From Anaerocolumna sp047777345 (GTDB lineage: Bacteria > Bacillota > Clostridia > Lachnospirales > Lachnospiraceae), in the NCBI GenBank assembly GCA_047777345.1, contig JBKEEJ010000001.1:310001-374000 (forward strand): 64,000 bases of DNA, read 5' to 3'. This document shows, piece after piece, positions 36,696-45,019 of the stretch. Every line of letters begins with the position of its first letter. Within the stretch, counting starts at the first letter, position 1. A program made the position numbers and the translations under genes. The notes under the pieces were generated by a model. That model had not been told where the DNA came from and did no database searches. It was given only the letters and a program-made list of their open reading frames with translations.

Positions 36696-38319
36696 ATGTC
36701 AGGCGACTTTTTAAACAACAATGAAAATCAACGAAATTCTATGGAACCGGATATTAACAATTCCGGTACAAATCATACAAATGCTTCGGACAGCAGTGAA
36801 AGCCAGGCTAACAGTAATCAGGGGAATGATAACCGGAAGGGTACTTCTTCTGCCTACAGTTTTTGGGCCGAACAGATTGCGGCCACTTCTCAAAACCAGT
36901 CAGGCTCCTATTATCAGAATGACCAGTATAATCATTATTATGACGGCGGCGGAAATTATAATGGAAACAATTCTTATAATAATAATTACAATAGTTACAA
37001 TAATTACAGTTCTGGTTATGGTACTCCGGAAGGGGGCAAAGGAAGAAAGAATTCCAAAGGAATCCGTTTCTTAAAAAAAGGCTGGAAAATTAGTTGCCAG
37101 TGCCGCCATATTTGGTTTGGTTGCCGGCGTATTTTTCGTAGGCTTTAATGTGGTTTATCATAAGATTAATCCGGATGCACCGTCCTATTTCATTCAGTTT
37201 GACAGTGATAACAACCTGGCAGATGGCTTTCAGTTAAGTCTGGCATCTGACAGTGAGGACAGTTCCAGAATTGAAGCTACCAAAACCACAGATGGAAATG
37301 TTAAACAGGATACGGATATTTCGGACGTCATTGATGATACCATGCCATCCATTGTCCAAATCACCACCACTTATACCCAATCCTATAACTGGTTTGGCCA
37401 GCAGTTTGACCAGCAGAATGAAGGCGGCGGTTCCGGTATTATTGTCGGAAAAAATGAAAATGAGTTATTAATAGCTACCAATAACCACGTTGTGGAAGGA
37501 GCAGACCCCATTAAGGTAACATTTATTGATGGCACAGATGCCACTGCCATTATAAAAGGTACGGATGCCGTAGCGGATCTGGCTGTTATTTCAATTGATT
37601 TAAGTGATATTAAAAGTTCTACTTTATCCGAAATCAAAGTGGCAACTTTAGGTGATTCCGATTCCGTTAAGGTTGGAGAAATGGTTATTGCTATCGGAAA
37701 TGCCCTGGGTTATGGCCAATCTACCACAGTAGGATATATCAGTGCCAAAGACAGAGAAGTGAAAGTTGATGATAAGACCATGGTGTTGCTGCAAACCGAT
37801 GCAGCAATTAATCCGGGTAACAGCGGCGGCGCATTATTAAATTTAAAAGGTGAAGTAATTGGTATCAATACGGTAAAATATGCTTCCGATGAAGTAGAAG
37901 GTATGGGTTTTGCCATTCCGATTTCCAGAGCCACTCCTATCATTAACGAATTAATGAGCCGTGAAACACTGACCGATGATGAAAAAGGTTTTCTTGGTGT
38001 GGCTGTAAAAGATGTAACAGAAGATGTTGCGGAAGCTTTTAACTGGCCTGTGGGAGTATACGTATACGAAACTACGGAAGGTGGCAGTGCTCAAAAAGCT
38101 GGAATTTTAGCAGGTGATATTATCGTAAAGGTAAATGATACGGAAATTACATCTTCGACTCAGTTAAAGGAAAAGATATCATCTTACCGTGTGGGAACGG
38201 AAGTTACTATTACCGTTAAGAGAAACTCAGGCGGAGAATTTGTTGAAAAACAGTTTAAGGTTAAATTAGGAAAGAATCCGGAAAACACTGACAAAAATAC
38301 CGATTCTGGCAATAAATAA
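36696..38319 (+). pseudogene. HtrA/DegP-type serine protease gene with a +1 frameshift at an A7 run
   Basis: If one A of the run 37073-37079 is dropped, the two halves join into one 540-residue protein: a hydrophilic Asn/Tyr/Gly-rich cytosolic head (about 125 residues), a single membrane helix (LVASAAIFGLVAGVFFVGF), a trypsin-like domain with complete triad (His codon 37486, NNHVVEGA; Asp codon 37576, ADLAVI; Ser codon 37822, GNSGGALLN) and one C-terminal PDZ domain. As written, frame 1 stops at 37146, inside the helix, and the second frame has only a TTG within the helix as start. The intact catalytic parts argue that the gene is recent or functional; sequencing error, phase variation or slippage are all possible. 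HtrA proteases clear misfolded envelope proteins. Confidence 0.85.
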
Positions 38320-38696
38320 TAAAATGAAGAAAATTTTCGGTAAACATGGGTTATCCCGTTGAAAAAATGTTGCAAAATGTATAAGCTGGTTTTATGGATA
38401 GGTACAATTCTTACAGCTTCATTTTGCAACATTTTCTTTTATATTTACATTTTTAGTGAAATCTAATCTAAAATATGATAAAATATAACGTGGTAAAGTT
38501 TTGGAGCCAGTTTTTGATAAAAAGAACATTTTCCCGTCATTAAGGTAAAAAATTATAAGAATTTTATAAGAAAAGTAAAATTTTCGTCAAATTTCATTAT
38601 AATTGTTTAATAGAAATTTAAACCTTATCATATTGTGTACCAATCAGGTGTGAGATATAATGATTTAAAGCCTTTGGCTTAAAGGAGAGATAGTTT
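38320..38696. other. Intergenic gap between htrA-like gene and ClpX-type gene
   Basis: Contains the long terminator at 38364-38440, then AT-rich sequence with a TATAAT at 38598 lacking a recognisable -35 box. No gene seen. Confidence 0.5.
38364..38440 (+). terminator. Terminator with TGTTGCAAAATG stem after the htrA-like gene
   Basis: Left arm 38364-38388 and right arm 38414-38435 pair over 22 bp with a 3-base bulge; the tail is TTTTCTTTT. The arm core resembles those at 24757, 47276 and 52523. Confidence 0.88.
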
Positions 38697-40169
38697 ATGA
38701 ATAATGATTTTAATGATAAAGACAATATAGATTTAAATAACAATAATCAGGCAAATAACAATCAATCGGGTAATAATACCGAAGATAAAGATAAGGACCA
38801 ATACGAACCGGTATGCTATATTTGCCGGAGACCTGAAAGCAAAGCCGGTAAGATGATTCGGATTCCCAATAACATATATATTTGTTCCGATTGTATGCAA
38901 AAGACTTTTGATACAATTAACAACGGAACTCCTTATTTAGAGATTATAGGATTTCCTCCCAATATGAATATGATGAATCTGAACCATGTTCATAATGATA
39001 TTCCCCAGAATCAGAAGCTAAAGAAAAAGAAACCTGCTGAGGATAGGGCAGAAGGAAAAGTTGCTTTAGATATCAAAAATATTCCGGCACCTCATATAAT
39101 CAAGGCACAATTGGATGAGTACGTAGTAGGACAGGAACATGCCAAAAAAGTAATATCTGTGGCAGTTTATAATCACTACAAAAGGATTGCTAACAATGCG
39201 GCGGACGATGATGTGGAAATTGAAAAATCCAATATGCTTATGATTGGGCCGACCGGAAGCGGAAAAACTTATCTGGTAAAAACCCTTGCCAAACTCCTTA
39301 ATGTTCCCTTGGCAATTACCGATGCCACATCTTTGACTGAAGCCGGCTATATCGGCGATGATGTGGAAAGCGTTGTATCCAAATTGCTGGCAGCTGCGGG
39401 CAATGATGTGGAAAAGGCAGAACGGGGAATTATTTTTATCGATGAAATTGATAAGATTGCCAAAAAGAAAAATATTAATAACCGGGACGTAAGTGGGGAA
39501 TCTGTTCAGCAAGGCTTGCTTAAACTTTTAGAAGGCAGCGAAATCGAAGTTCCGGTAGGTGCTACCAGCAAAAACGCAATGGTGCCCATGACCACCGTAA
39601 ATACGAAAAATATTCTTTTTATTTGCGGCGGCGCTTTTCCGGATCTGGAAAACATTATAAGGAAAAGGCTTACAAAACAGGCATCCATTGGTTTTACGGC
39701 GGATTTAAAAGACAAATATGACGATGATCCTAATATTTTGCAAAAAGTTACGGTAGAAGACTTAAGGGAATTTGGAATGATACCGGAATTTTTAGGACGT
39801 CTTCCTATTATATATACCCTGGAAGGCATGACAAAGGATATGCTTATAAAAGTGCTGAAAGAGCCTAAAAACGCAATTTTAAAGCAATATCAGAAGCTTC
39901 TTATGATGGATGAAGTTTTGCTGGAGTTTGATGACGGAGCTTTGGAGGCTATTGCGGAAAAGGCTTTGGAGAAAAAGACCGGAGCCAGGGCTCTTAGGGC
40001 AATTATCGAAGAGTTTATGCTGGATATTATGTATGAGATACCAAAAGATGACAATATCGGCAAAGTAGTAATTACCAGGGATTATATAGAAAACAAAGGT
40101 GTGCCTTATATAGAAATGAGAACCACTTCTCATAAGGTACCAGTTCTTCCTCTTGAACAGAAAAATTAA
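38697..40169 (+). CDS. clpX: ClpX-type AAA+ unfoldase with Asn-rich N-terminal extension
   Basis: 490 residues. A low-complexity Asn/Asp-rich head of about 37 residues precedes the ClpX zinc-binding domain (C40, C43, C63, C66). The AAA+ core has Walker A GPTGSGKT (184-191), ATSLTEAGYIGDDVES (pore loop GYIG) and Walker B IIFIDEID. The ClpP-docking tripeptide IGF is present (331-333), so it can probably work with ClpP. Unlike the standard locus, no tig, clpP or lon is adjacent, so this may be a second, specialised ClpX; the genome would have to be searched. GGAGAGATAG precedes the ATG. Confidence 0.85.
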   Translation: MNNDFNDKDNIDLNNNNQANNNQSGNNTEDKDKDQYEPVCYICRRPESKAGKMIRIPNNIYICSDCMQKTFDTINNGTPYLEIIGFPPNMNMMNLNHVHNDIPQNQKLKKKKPAEDRAEGKVALDIKNIPAPHIIKAQLDEYVVGQEHAKKVISVAVYNHYKRIANNAADDDVEIEKSNMLMIGPTGSGKTYLVKTLAKLLNVPLAITDATSLTEAGYIGDDVESVVSKLLAAAGNDVEKAERGIIFIDEIDKIAKKKNINNRDVSGESVQQGLLKLLEGSEIEVPVGATSKNAMVPMTTVNTKNILFICGGAFPDLENIIRKRLTKQASIGFTADLKDKYDDDPNILQKVTVEDLREFGMIPEFLGRLPIIYTLEGMTKDMLIKVLKEPKNAILKQYQKLLMMDEVLLEFDDGALEAIAEKALEKKTGARALRAIIEEFMLDIMYEIPKDDNIGKVVITRDYIENKGVPYIEMRTTSHKVPVLPLEQKN

Positions 40170-40211
40170 CTTTTTATCATTAAAAAATGTATTGACTCTG
40201 ACAGATTGTGC

Positions 40212-40240
40212 TTGTCTTGTCGAATATATTTTAATATACT
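40212..40240 (+). promoter_or_regulatory. Putative promoter of the TIM-barrel gene
   Basis: TTGTCT, 17-base spacer, TATACT, 39 bases upstream of the start at 40279. Confidence 0.55.
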
Positions 40241-40278
40241 TTGGCTTAGATGAATTAATTTTAATGGAGGAACATTGT

Positions 40279-40962
40279 ATGGAAGATAAGCATTTACCTG
40301 AGATTGACGGCAATCTTAGAAAGCATATGGTTCGCGTGCCTCAGGTAATTGAACAGGCCAGTGGCATTCGTATTTTTGGTAAGTTAATTAAATCTCTGGT
40401 TTTTACGACAGATGTGGCTATTATACGTAATTGCAATGCCAATGCAGTTATTGCGGTATATCCTTTCACACCGCAGCCCATTATAACCCATTCGATAATC
40501 AGTTGTTCCGATGTTCCGGTATTTTGTGGTGTAGGAGGAGGAACTACCACTGGACCCCGGGTGCTGAATTTGGCAGAGGATGCTGAATTTCAGGGAGCGG
40601 TAGGAGTAGTGCTAAATGCGCCTACTCCCAATGAAACCATTGAACTGTTAAAGCAAAAAATAGATATACCGGTAGTTATTACGGTTGTTTCAGATAAAAC
40701 GGACATTAAAAGCAGGATAGAGGCCGGAGCGGACATTATTAACGTGTCCGGCGCTTCCAAAACGGCGGAAATTGTAAGAAAGATCCGGTCTGAATATGCT
40801 AAAGTACCCATTATTGCAACAGGAGGCCCCAATGAGGAAACTATATTAAATACAATTGAGGCCGGTGCCAATGCCATTACCTATACTCCTCCTACCAACG
40901 GGGAGATATTTAAAGGCCTGATGAATAAATACCGCAGTGACGAAAATACATATAAATACTAG
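40279..40962 (+). CDS. TIM-barrel protein of unknown function
   Basis: 227 residues. The alternating hydrophobic strand/helix pattern and the phosphate-site-like VPIIATGGPNEETI plus GANAITYTPP near the C-terminus point to a (beta/alpha)8 barrel of the ribulose-phosphate-binding or FMN type. GVGGGTTTGPRVLNLA near residue 80 is a striking glycine-rich loop. I do not recognise an exact enzyme. ATG 40279 with GGAGG 12 bases upstream is chosen; an upstream in-frame ATG at 40153 would overlap the promoter. It stands as its own unit after the ClpX gene. Confidence 0.7.
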   Translation: MEDKHLPEIDGNLRKHMVRVPQVIEQASGIRIFGKLIKSLVFTTDVAIIRNCNANAVIAVYPFTPQPIITHSIISCSDVPVFCGVGGGTTTGPRVLNLAEDAEFQGAVGVVLNAPTPNETIELLKQKIDIPVVITVVSDKTDIKSRIEAGADIINVSGASKTAEIVRKIRSEYAKVPIIATGGPNEETILNTIEAGANAITYTPPTNGEIFKGLMNKYRSDENTYKY

Positions 40963-41006
40963 ACATAATGTAGATACCAGACATAATGTAAATACCAGAC
41001 ATAATG
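40961..41006 (+). repeat. 18-bp tandem repeat, about 2.6 copies
   Basis: Unit AGACATAATGTARATACC at 40961-40978 and 40979-40996, then a partial copy to 41006. The first copy begins inside the stop codon of the TIM-barrel gene. Confidence 0.9.
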
Positions 41007-41040
41007 ATTTCATATATGTTAAAAGATAGTGAGGTTTGTT

Positions 41041-41286
41041 ATGTCCCTAATAAAAGATAAATTAAAAAAATTTATATTATTTAAAAAAGAAATGAAAACG
41101 GCAGATTCTATGACAGTTGTTTCCGTACCGGAACCGGCAAAAGATGCCGCCGGGGAAGAAGAATATGAAATTGTCGAGAAAGAAATATTGCCGGAAAAGA
41201 TGATATGCCCCGATTGCGGAGGGATTACTCTGGTAGGCCTTGAGTTTTGTGACAAATGCGGTGCGGAACTGATAAGCAATGACTAA
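41041..41286 (+). CDS. Small zinc-ribbon protein
   Basis: 81 residues. A basic N-terminus (MSLIKDKLKKFILFKKEM) and an acidic middle are followed by a C-terminal zinc ribbon with two CxxC knuckles (CPDCGG and CDKCGA). No named family. ATG 41041 follows GAGG at 6 bases; an ATG at 41029 is possible but has a poorer site. Such small ribbons often bind protein or nucleic acid; function unknown. Confidence 0.7.
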   Translation: MSLIKDKLKKFILFKKEMKTADSMTVVSVPEPAKDAAGEEEYEIVEKEILPEKMICPDCGGITLVGLEFCDKCGAELISND

Positions 41287-41319
41287 GTTTGTGCCAATGA
41301 ATATTATTAATTAAAATTG

Positions 41320-41338
41320 TTTGTATGTCACATACAAA
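41320..41338. repeat. 19-bp palindrome after the zinc-ribbon gene
   Basis: TTTGTATGT-C-ACATACAAA. It has no good T-tract, so it may be an operator or a weak terminator. Confidence 0.6.
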
Positions 41339-41503
41339 TGTCTTTTGCACGTGTATAAAACAGCAAAATGGACAAATCACAGTGGTTATTTGTAAGCAGA
41401 AAAGCAATAATTAATACGAAAAATAAGCATTTTAGTCGATTATTTTTGGAATTTATAGAAAAAGAAAAGTCAAGTATTCTTCGAATTACAGTAAATTTAG
41501 CAG

Positions 41504-41532
41504 TTGACAAAAACAAGCTGCGATAGTAATAT
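41504..41532 (+). promoter_or_regulatory. Consensus sigma-A promoter for livK
   Basis: TTGACA (41504-41509), 17-base spacer, TAATAT (41527-41532). Transcription would start near 41539. Confidence 0.85.
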
Positions 41533-41541
41533 ATTATGCAT

Positions 41542-41585
41542 AATAAAGGCGTTCAGCAATGCTTAATTTGAACGCCTTATTTTAT
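41542..41585 (+). promoter_or_regulatory. Stem-loop at the predicted 5' end of the livK mRNA
   Basis: AATAAAGGCGTTCA pairs with TGAACGCCTTATT around a 13-base loop, beginning within a few bases of the predicted transcription start. The T-rich 3' flank (ATTTTAT) is weak for a terminator. A 5' stabilising hairpin or an attenuator is likely. Confidence 0.65.
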
Positions 41586-41742
41586 ATCTACATTTAAAAC
41601 CGGTAAATCATTTATTTCATAAAGAAGTAATTTTTTATTTTACCCTTTAACTTTAGTACATTAATATGTAATAGTGGAAAGCGGTAAAGTATTTAGGTTA
41701 CTATATGAAATAATAGATAATAAATTAAAGGGAGGAAATTTT

Positions 41743-42894
41743 ATGAAAAAAGCAGTAAAAAGAGTTTTAAGTGTTGGCCTTATTGGCGCGTTGGCTGTTG
41801 GAGCTTTGGCAGGCTGTGGCAAAAAAGATACGGCAAGCTCCAATGAATTTTTAATCGGTGGCCTCGGACCATTGACGGGATCGGCAGCTTCTTACGGTGT
41901 GTCTGTTAAGCAGGGTGCTGAAATCGCCATTGACGAAATAAATGAAGCTGGCGGTGTAAAAGTCGGAGACAAGACATTAACTTTAAAATTAGAGTTTGCC
42001 GATGATGAAGCTTCCGGAGATACTGCTATGGCAGCTTATAACAACCTTATGGATAAAGGTATACAGGCTTTGCTTGGAACCGTAACCAGCGGTGCTGGTC
42101 TTGCAATTGCAGAGAAGACAAGTGCGGATGGTATTTTTCAGATTACTCCCTCCGGTACGGCGAAGGATCTGACAGCCTATGACAACGCTTTCCGTTTGTG
42201 TTTTACTGATCCGGTACAAGGTGTGACTATGGCTGACTATGCGGTAAAGACTTTAGGTTTAACCAAGATTGCCGTTATTTATAATAACTCAGACGAATAC
42301 AGTACCGGTGTTATGCAGGCATTTGTGGATGAAGTTAAGAAACTTGGAGGAGAGATTGTTGACAGTGAAGCTTTTGCAGCTGATACGGTTGATTTTACTA
42401 CCCAGTTAACTTCCATTAAAGGAACCGATGCCCAGATTATTTTTGCTCCTGTTTACTATCAGGAAGCCGCTTATATTACTACCCAGGCATCAGAACTTGG
42501 CATTAACCTTCCTTTTATCGGTTCCGACGGATGGGATGGCGTACTTGCAAAAGTTGTTGATCCAAACGTACTGGAAGGCGCCGTATTCTTAAGTCCTTTC
42601 TTTGCAACAGATCCGGATCCTGCTATTCAGGCATTTACGAAAAAATATAAAGAAAAATATGATGCAGTTCCTGATCAGTTTGCAGCAGACGGATATGATT
42701 CTATTTATGTAATTAAGGCTGCTCTGGAAAAAGCCGGTTCTACAGAAAGTGCAGATTTAATAAAAGCTATGACAGAAATTGAAGTTAAGGGAATTACCGG
42801 TACTGTTACTTTTGATGCCAATGGTGAACCGAACAAAGATGTTAAGTTTGTTAAAATTGTAAACGGTGAGTACACCGCATTGGATCAGAAATAA
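41743..42894 (+). CDS. livK: Branched-chain amino acid ABC transporter substrate-binding lipoprotein
   Basis: 383 residues. A lipoprotein signal ends in LAGC (Cys about residue 25), so the protein is anchored outside the membrane. The mature part is a periplasmic-binding fold type I with GGLGPLTGSAASYG and AAYNNLMDKGIQALLG, typical of LivJ/LivK. GGGAGGAAA precedes ATG 41743. It opens the liv operon; its own strong promoter and the structured gap to livH suggest that it is made in excess over the permease. Confidence 0.94.
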   Translation: MKKAVKRVLSVGLIGALAVGALAGCGKKDTASSNEFLIGGLGPLTGSAASYGVSVKQGAEIAIDEINEAGGVKVGDKTLTLKLEFADDEASGDTAMAAYNNLMDKGIQALLGTVTSGAGLAIAEKTSADGIFQITPSGTAKDLTAYDNAFRLCFTDPVQGVTMADYAVKTLGLTKIAVIYNNSDEYSTGVMQAFVDEVKKLGGEIVDSEAFAADTVDFTTQLTSIKGTDAQIIFAPVYYQEAAYITTQASELGINLPFIGSDGWDGVLAKVVDPNVLEGAVFLSPFFATDPDPAIQAFTKKYKEKYDAVPDQFAADGYDSIYVIKAALEKAGSTESADLIKAMTEIEVKGITGTVTFDANGEPNKDVKFVKIVNGEYTALDQK

Positions 42895-42942
42895 CATTTT
42901 TAGTATTCTTTCAATGTATTAATCATATAATTGAAATTCATT

Positions 42943-43000
42943 AAGAACAAAAGGAAAAGCAGGACAGGTACAGGCTGTCACATATCCTTTTGTTCTTATA
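42943..43000 (+). terminator. Stem-loop (partial terminator or processing site) after livK
   Basis: Perfect 13-bp arms AAGAACAAAAGGA (42943-42955) and TCCTTTTGTTCTT (42985-42997) without a long T-tract, so read-through to livH is expected. Confidence 0.7.
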
Positions 43001-43025
43001 ATTCTTATCAGTTTATTCTGGTACC

Positions 43026-43087
43026 TGAGCTTCTTCGCTTGGCGCAGAGCCCAGGGGTAGGTTCTGAGCTTAGCGAAGAATCTTAGG
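43026..43087 (+). promoter_or_regulatory. Extended imperfect hairpin upstream of livH
   Basis: CCTGAGCTTCTTCGCT pairs with AGCGAAGAATCTTAGG (15 of 16, one G-U), and the interior can form CAGAGCC/GGTTCTG. It ends about 25 bases before the livH start and could affect mRNA stability or translation. Confidence 0.6.
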
Positions 43088-43112
43088 GCCGATAAAGAGA
43101 AAGAGGTGAAAC

Positions 43113-43994
43113 TTGGTGGTAAGCATAATCGAACAATTAATTAACGGATTACGCACCGGAAGTATTTATGCTTTAATCGCATTGGGATATACCATGGTTT
43201 ACGGTATTGCCAAAATGATCAACTTTGCCCATGGGGATATTATTATGGTAGGTGCTTATACGTTGTATGTGGCCACGTCAGTTTTAAAGATACCGGTTAT
43301 CCCGTCTGTTTTGTTAACTGTTGCAGTTTGTTCCATACTGGGGATTGCAATTGAGAAAGTGGCATATAAGCCTTTGAGAAAAGCTCCTGCTTTGGCCGTA
43401 TTAATTACTGCTATCGGTATGAGCTTCTTTCTGCAAAGTGCCGCTTTATTAATATTTAGTGCCAATCCCATTACATTTAAATCTATTATAAATATGAAGT
43501 CTGTTTCAATTGGCGGCGTTACCATTTCAGGTATTACTATCGTAACCCTTATTGTTACCTTTATTTGTATGGTAGCTTTGACACTTTTTATATCCAAGAC
43601 AAAATCCGGAAGTGCCATGAGGGCGGTATCGGAAGACAGGGCTGCGGCAGAATTAATGGGAATTAACGTAAACCGCACTATTTCCATGACTTTTGCCATA
43701 GGTTCTGCTTTGGCCGCGGTTGCAGGCATTATGTTTGTCTGTCAGTATCAGTCTATTAAGCCGACTTTGGGAGCTTTACCCGGAATTAAGGCCTTTGTTG
43801 CAGCCGTTTTGGGTGGAATCGGAAGTGTACCGGGAGCCATGTTAGGTGGCATACTGTTGGGTTTGATTGAAAGTATTTCAAAAGCATATATTTCTACCGA
43901 ACTTTCCGATGCTATCGTATTTAGTGTGTTAGTTCTGGTTCTCCTGGTGAAACCTTCCGGTTTATTAGGCAAGAACCAAATTGAGAAAGTGTAG
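43113..43994 (+). CDS. livH: Branched-chain amino acid ABC transporter permease LivH
   Basis: 293 residues with about eight hydrophobic helices; YALIALGYTMVYGIAKMINFAHGD is the hallmark LivH opening (shown in parts: GYTMVYG and NFAHGD). The EAA-like loop AAAELMGINV contacts the ATPases. No ATG is available at the start; TTG 43113 or GTG 43116 follow AGAGGTGAA, both plausible. It pairs with LivM to form the membrane channel. Confidence 0.92.
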   Translation: MVVSIIEQLINGLRTGSIYALIALGYTMVYGIAKMINFAHGDIIMVGAYTLYVATSVLKIPVIPSVLLTVAVCSILGIAIEKVAYKPLRKAPALAVLITAIGMSFFLQSAALLIFSANPITFKSIINMKSVSIGGVTISGITIVTLIVTFICMVALTLFISKTKSGSAMRAVSEDRAAAELMGINVNRTISMTFAIGSALAAVAGIMFVCQYQSIKPTLGALPGIKAFVAAVLGGIGSVPGAMLGGILLGLIESISKAYISTELSDAIVFSVLVLVLLVKPSGLLGKNQIEKV

Positions 43995-44001
43995 GTGGAT
44001 T

Positions 44002-45000
44002 ATGAATAAAGAAGAGAATGGTAAAAGACAAAAAAATGGGTTGATAAGCAAAAAAAATATTCTAACTGTGGCAGCCATTATCGTTGTTTATTTGATCATA
44101 GTCCTTTTGGTTGAAGGTGACATCTTAAACCGGCAGGCCAAGTCTTTGCTGGTTCCAATGGGAATTAATATTATTTTGGCGGTATCGCTTAATTTAACGA
44201 CCGGTTTTCTTGGCGAATTATCTTTAGGACATGCCGGTTTTATGGCAATTGGAGCTTATACCGGATCGATTTTCACCATTTATAGCAATATGCCAAAGCC
44301 TGTGGAATTTCTCATTGCAATTTTTTTAGGCGGCATTACAGCGGCTATTTTTGGCTTTTTAATTGGTGTGCCCGTATTGAGATTAAAGGGAGATTATCTT
44401 GCTATTGTGACGTTAGGATTTGGCGAAATAATTCGTTCCATCGTTAATTTTCTCGGAATAACAGGCGGAGCTAAGGGCCTTAGTAAAATTCCCCGTTATT
44501 CGGATTACACGTGGACTTATGTAATTATGATTATTACTCTTTTAGCTATATCCAATCTGGTAAATTCCAGACACGGAAGAGCCATTAAATCCATTCGCGA
44601 CAATTATATTGCGGCTGAATCCATTGGTATTAAGGTTAGCCGGTATAAAATTATGGCTTTTGTTATCGCGGCCTTTTTTGCGGGAATAGCAGGAGTATTA
44701 TACGGGCATAACGTAGGTATCGTAAAACCTGGTGATTTTGATTATAATAAATCCATAGAGATTCTTGTAATTGTTGTCCTTGGCGGTATGGGCAGCATTA
44801 AAGGTTCTGTCATAGCGGCAATTATTTTAACCATATTACCGGAAATGCTACGTGCCGCAGATGACTTCAGAATGTTACTGTATGCAATTGTTTTAATTGC
44901 AATGATGTTGTTTAATTCCTCCAATTTGAAAATCAGGCTGGAAGAGAGAGGAAAACTTCTTAAGCTGCCTCAGTTCATTGCAAAACGCATTACAAAATAA
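44002..45000 (+). CDS. livM: Branched-chain amino acid ABC transporter permease LivM
   Basis: 332 residues with a polar head of about 25 residues and eight to ten helices. LivM signatures are NLTTGFLGELSLGHAGFMAIGAY (in parts NLTTGFLG and LGHAGFMAIG) and the coupling-loop segment SIRDNYIAAESIGI. ATG 44002 with TAGGTGG upstream is chosen; it begins 7 bases after the livH stop. The C-terminal tail is basic. Confidence 0.92.
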   Translation: MNKEENGKRQKNGLISKKNILTVAAIIVVYLIIVLLVEGDILNRQAKSLLVPMGINIILAVSLNLTTGFLGELSLGHAGFMAIGAYTGSIFTIYSNMPKPVEFLIAIFLGGITAAIFGFLIGVPVLRLKGDYLAIVTLGFGEIIRSIVNFLGITGGAKGLSKIPRYSDYTWTYVIMIITLLAISNLVNSRHGRAIKSIRDNYIAAESIGIKVSRYKIMAFVIAAFFAGIAGVLYGHNVGIVKPGDFDYNKSIEILVIVVLGGMGSIKGSVIAAIILTILPEMLRAADDFRMLLYAIVLIAMMLFNSSNLKIRLEERGKLLKLPQFIAKRITK

Positions 45001-45019
45001 AATAGGAGGAAGGGATAGT

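Larger units (their letters stand above)
41287..41742. other. Gap upstream of livK with palindrome, promoter and 5' stem-loop
   Basis: Holds a near-perfect 19-bp palindrome TTTGTATGTCACATACAAA (41320-41338), a consensus promoter (41504-41532) and a stem-loop at the predicted transcript start. No further gene seen; the livK leader is about 200 bases. Confidence 0.6.

Noticed and set aside
37074..37080. Programmed -1 ribosomal frameshift (A AAA AAG slippery heptamer) in the HtrA-like gene
   Set aside because: The second frame is reached by a +1 (or -2) shift, not -1, so the classic slippery mechanism does not apply. Slippage of RNA polymerase remains possible.
37117..37119. Separate protease gene starting at TTG 37117
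   Set aside because: The codon lies within the membrane helix and has no ribosome binding site; the helix continues upstream in the same frame.
40153..40278. N-terminal extension of the TIM-barrel protein from ATG 40153
   Set aside because: It would overlap the end of the ClpX gene and the predicted promoter; GGAGG is placed for ATG 40279, and the extension is low-quality hydrophobic sequence.
40961..41006. CRISPR-like array
   Set aside because: Units are direct 18-bp copies with no unique spacers, fewer than three full copies, and no cas genes in the window.
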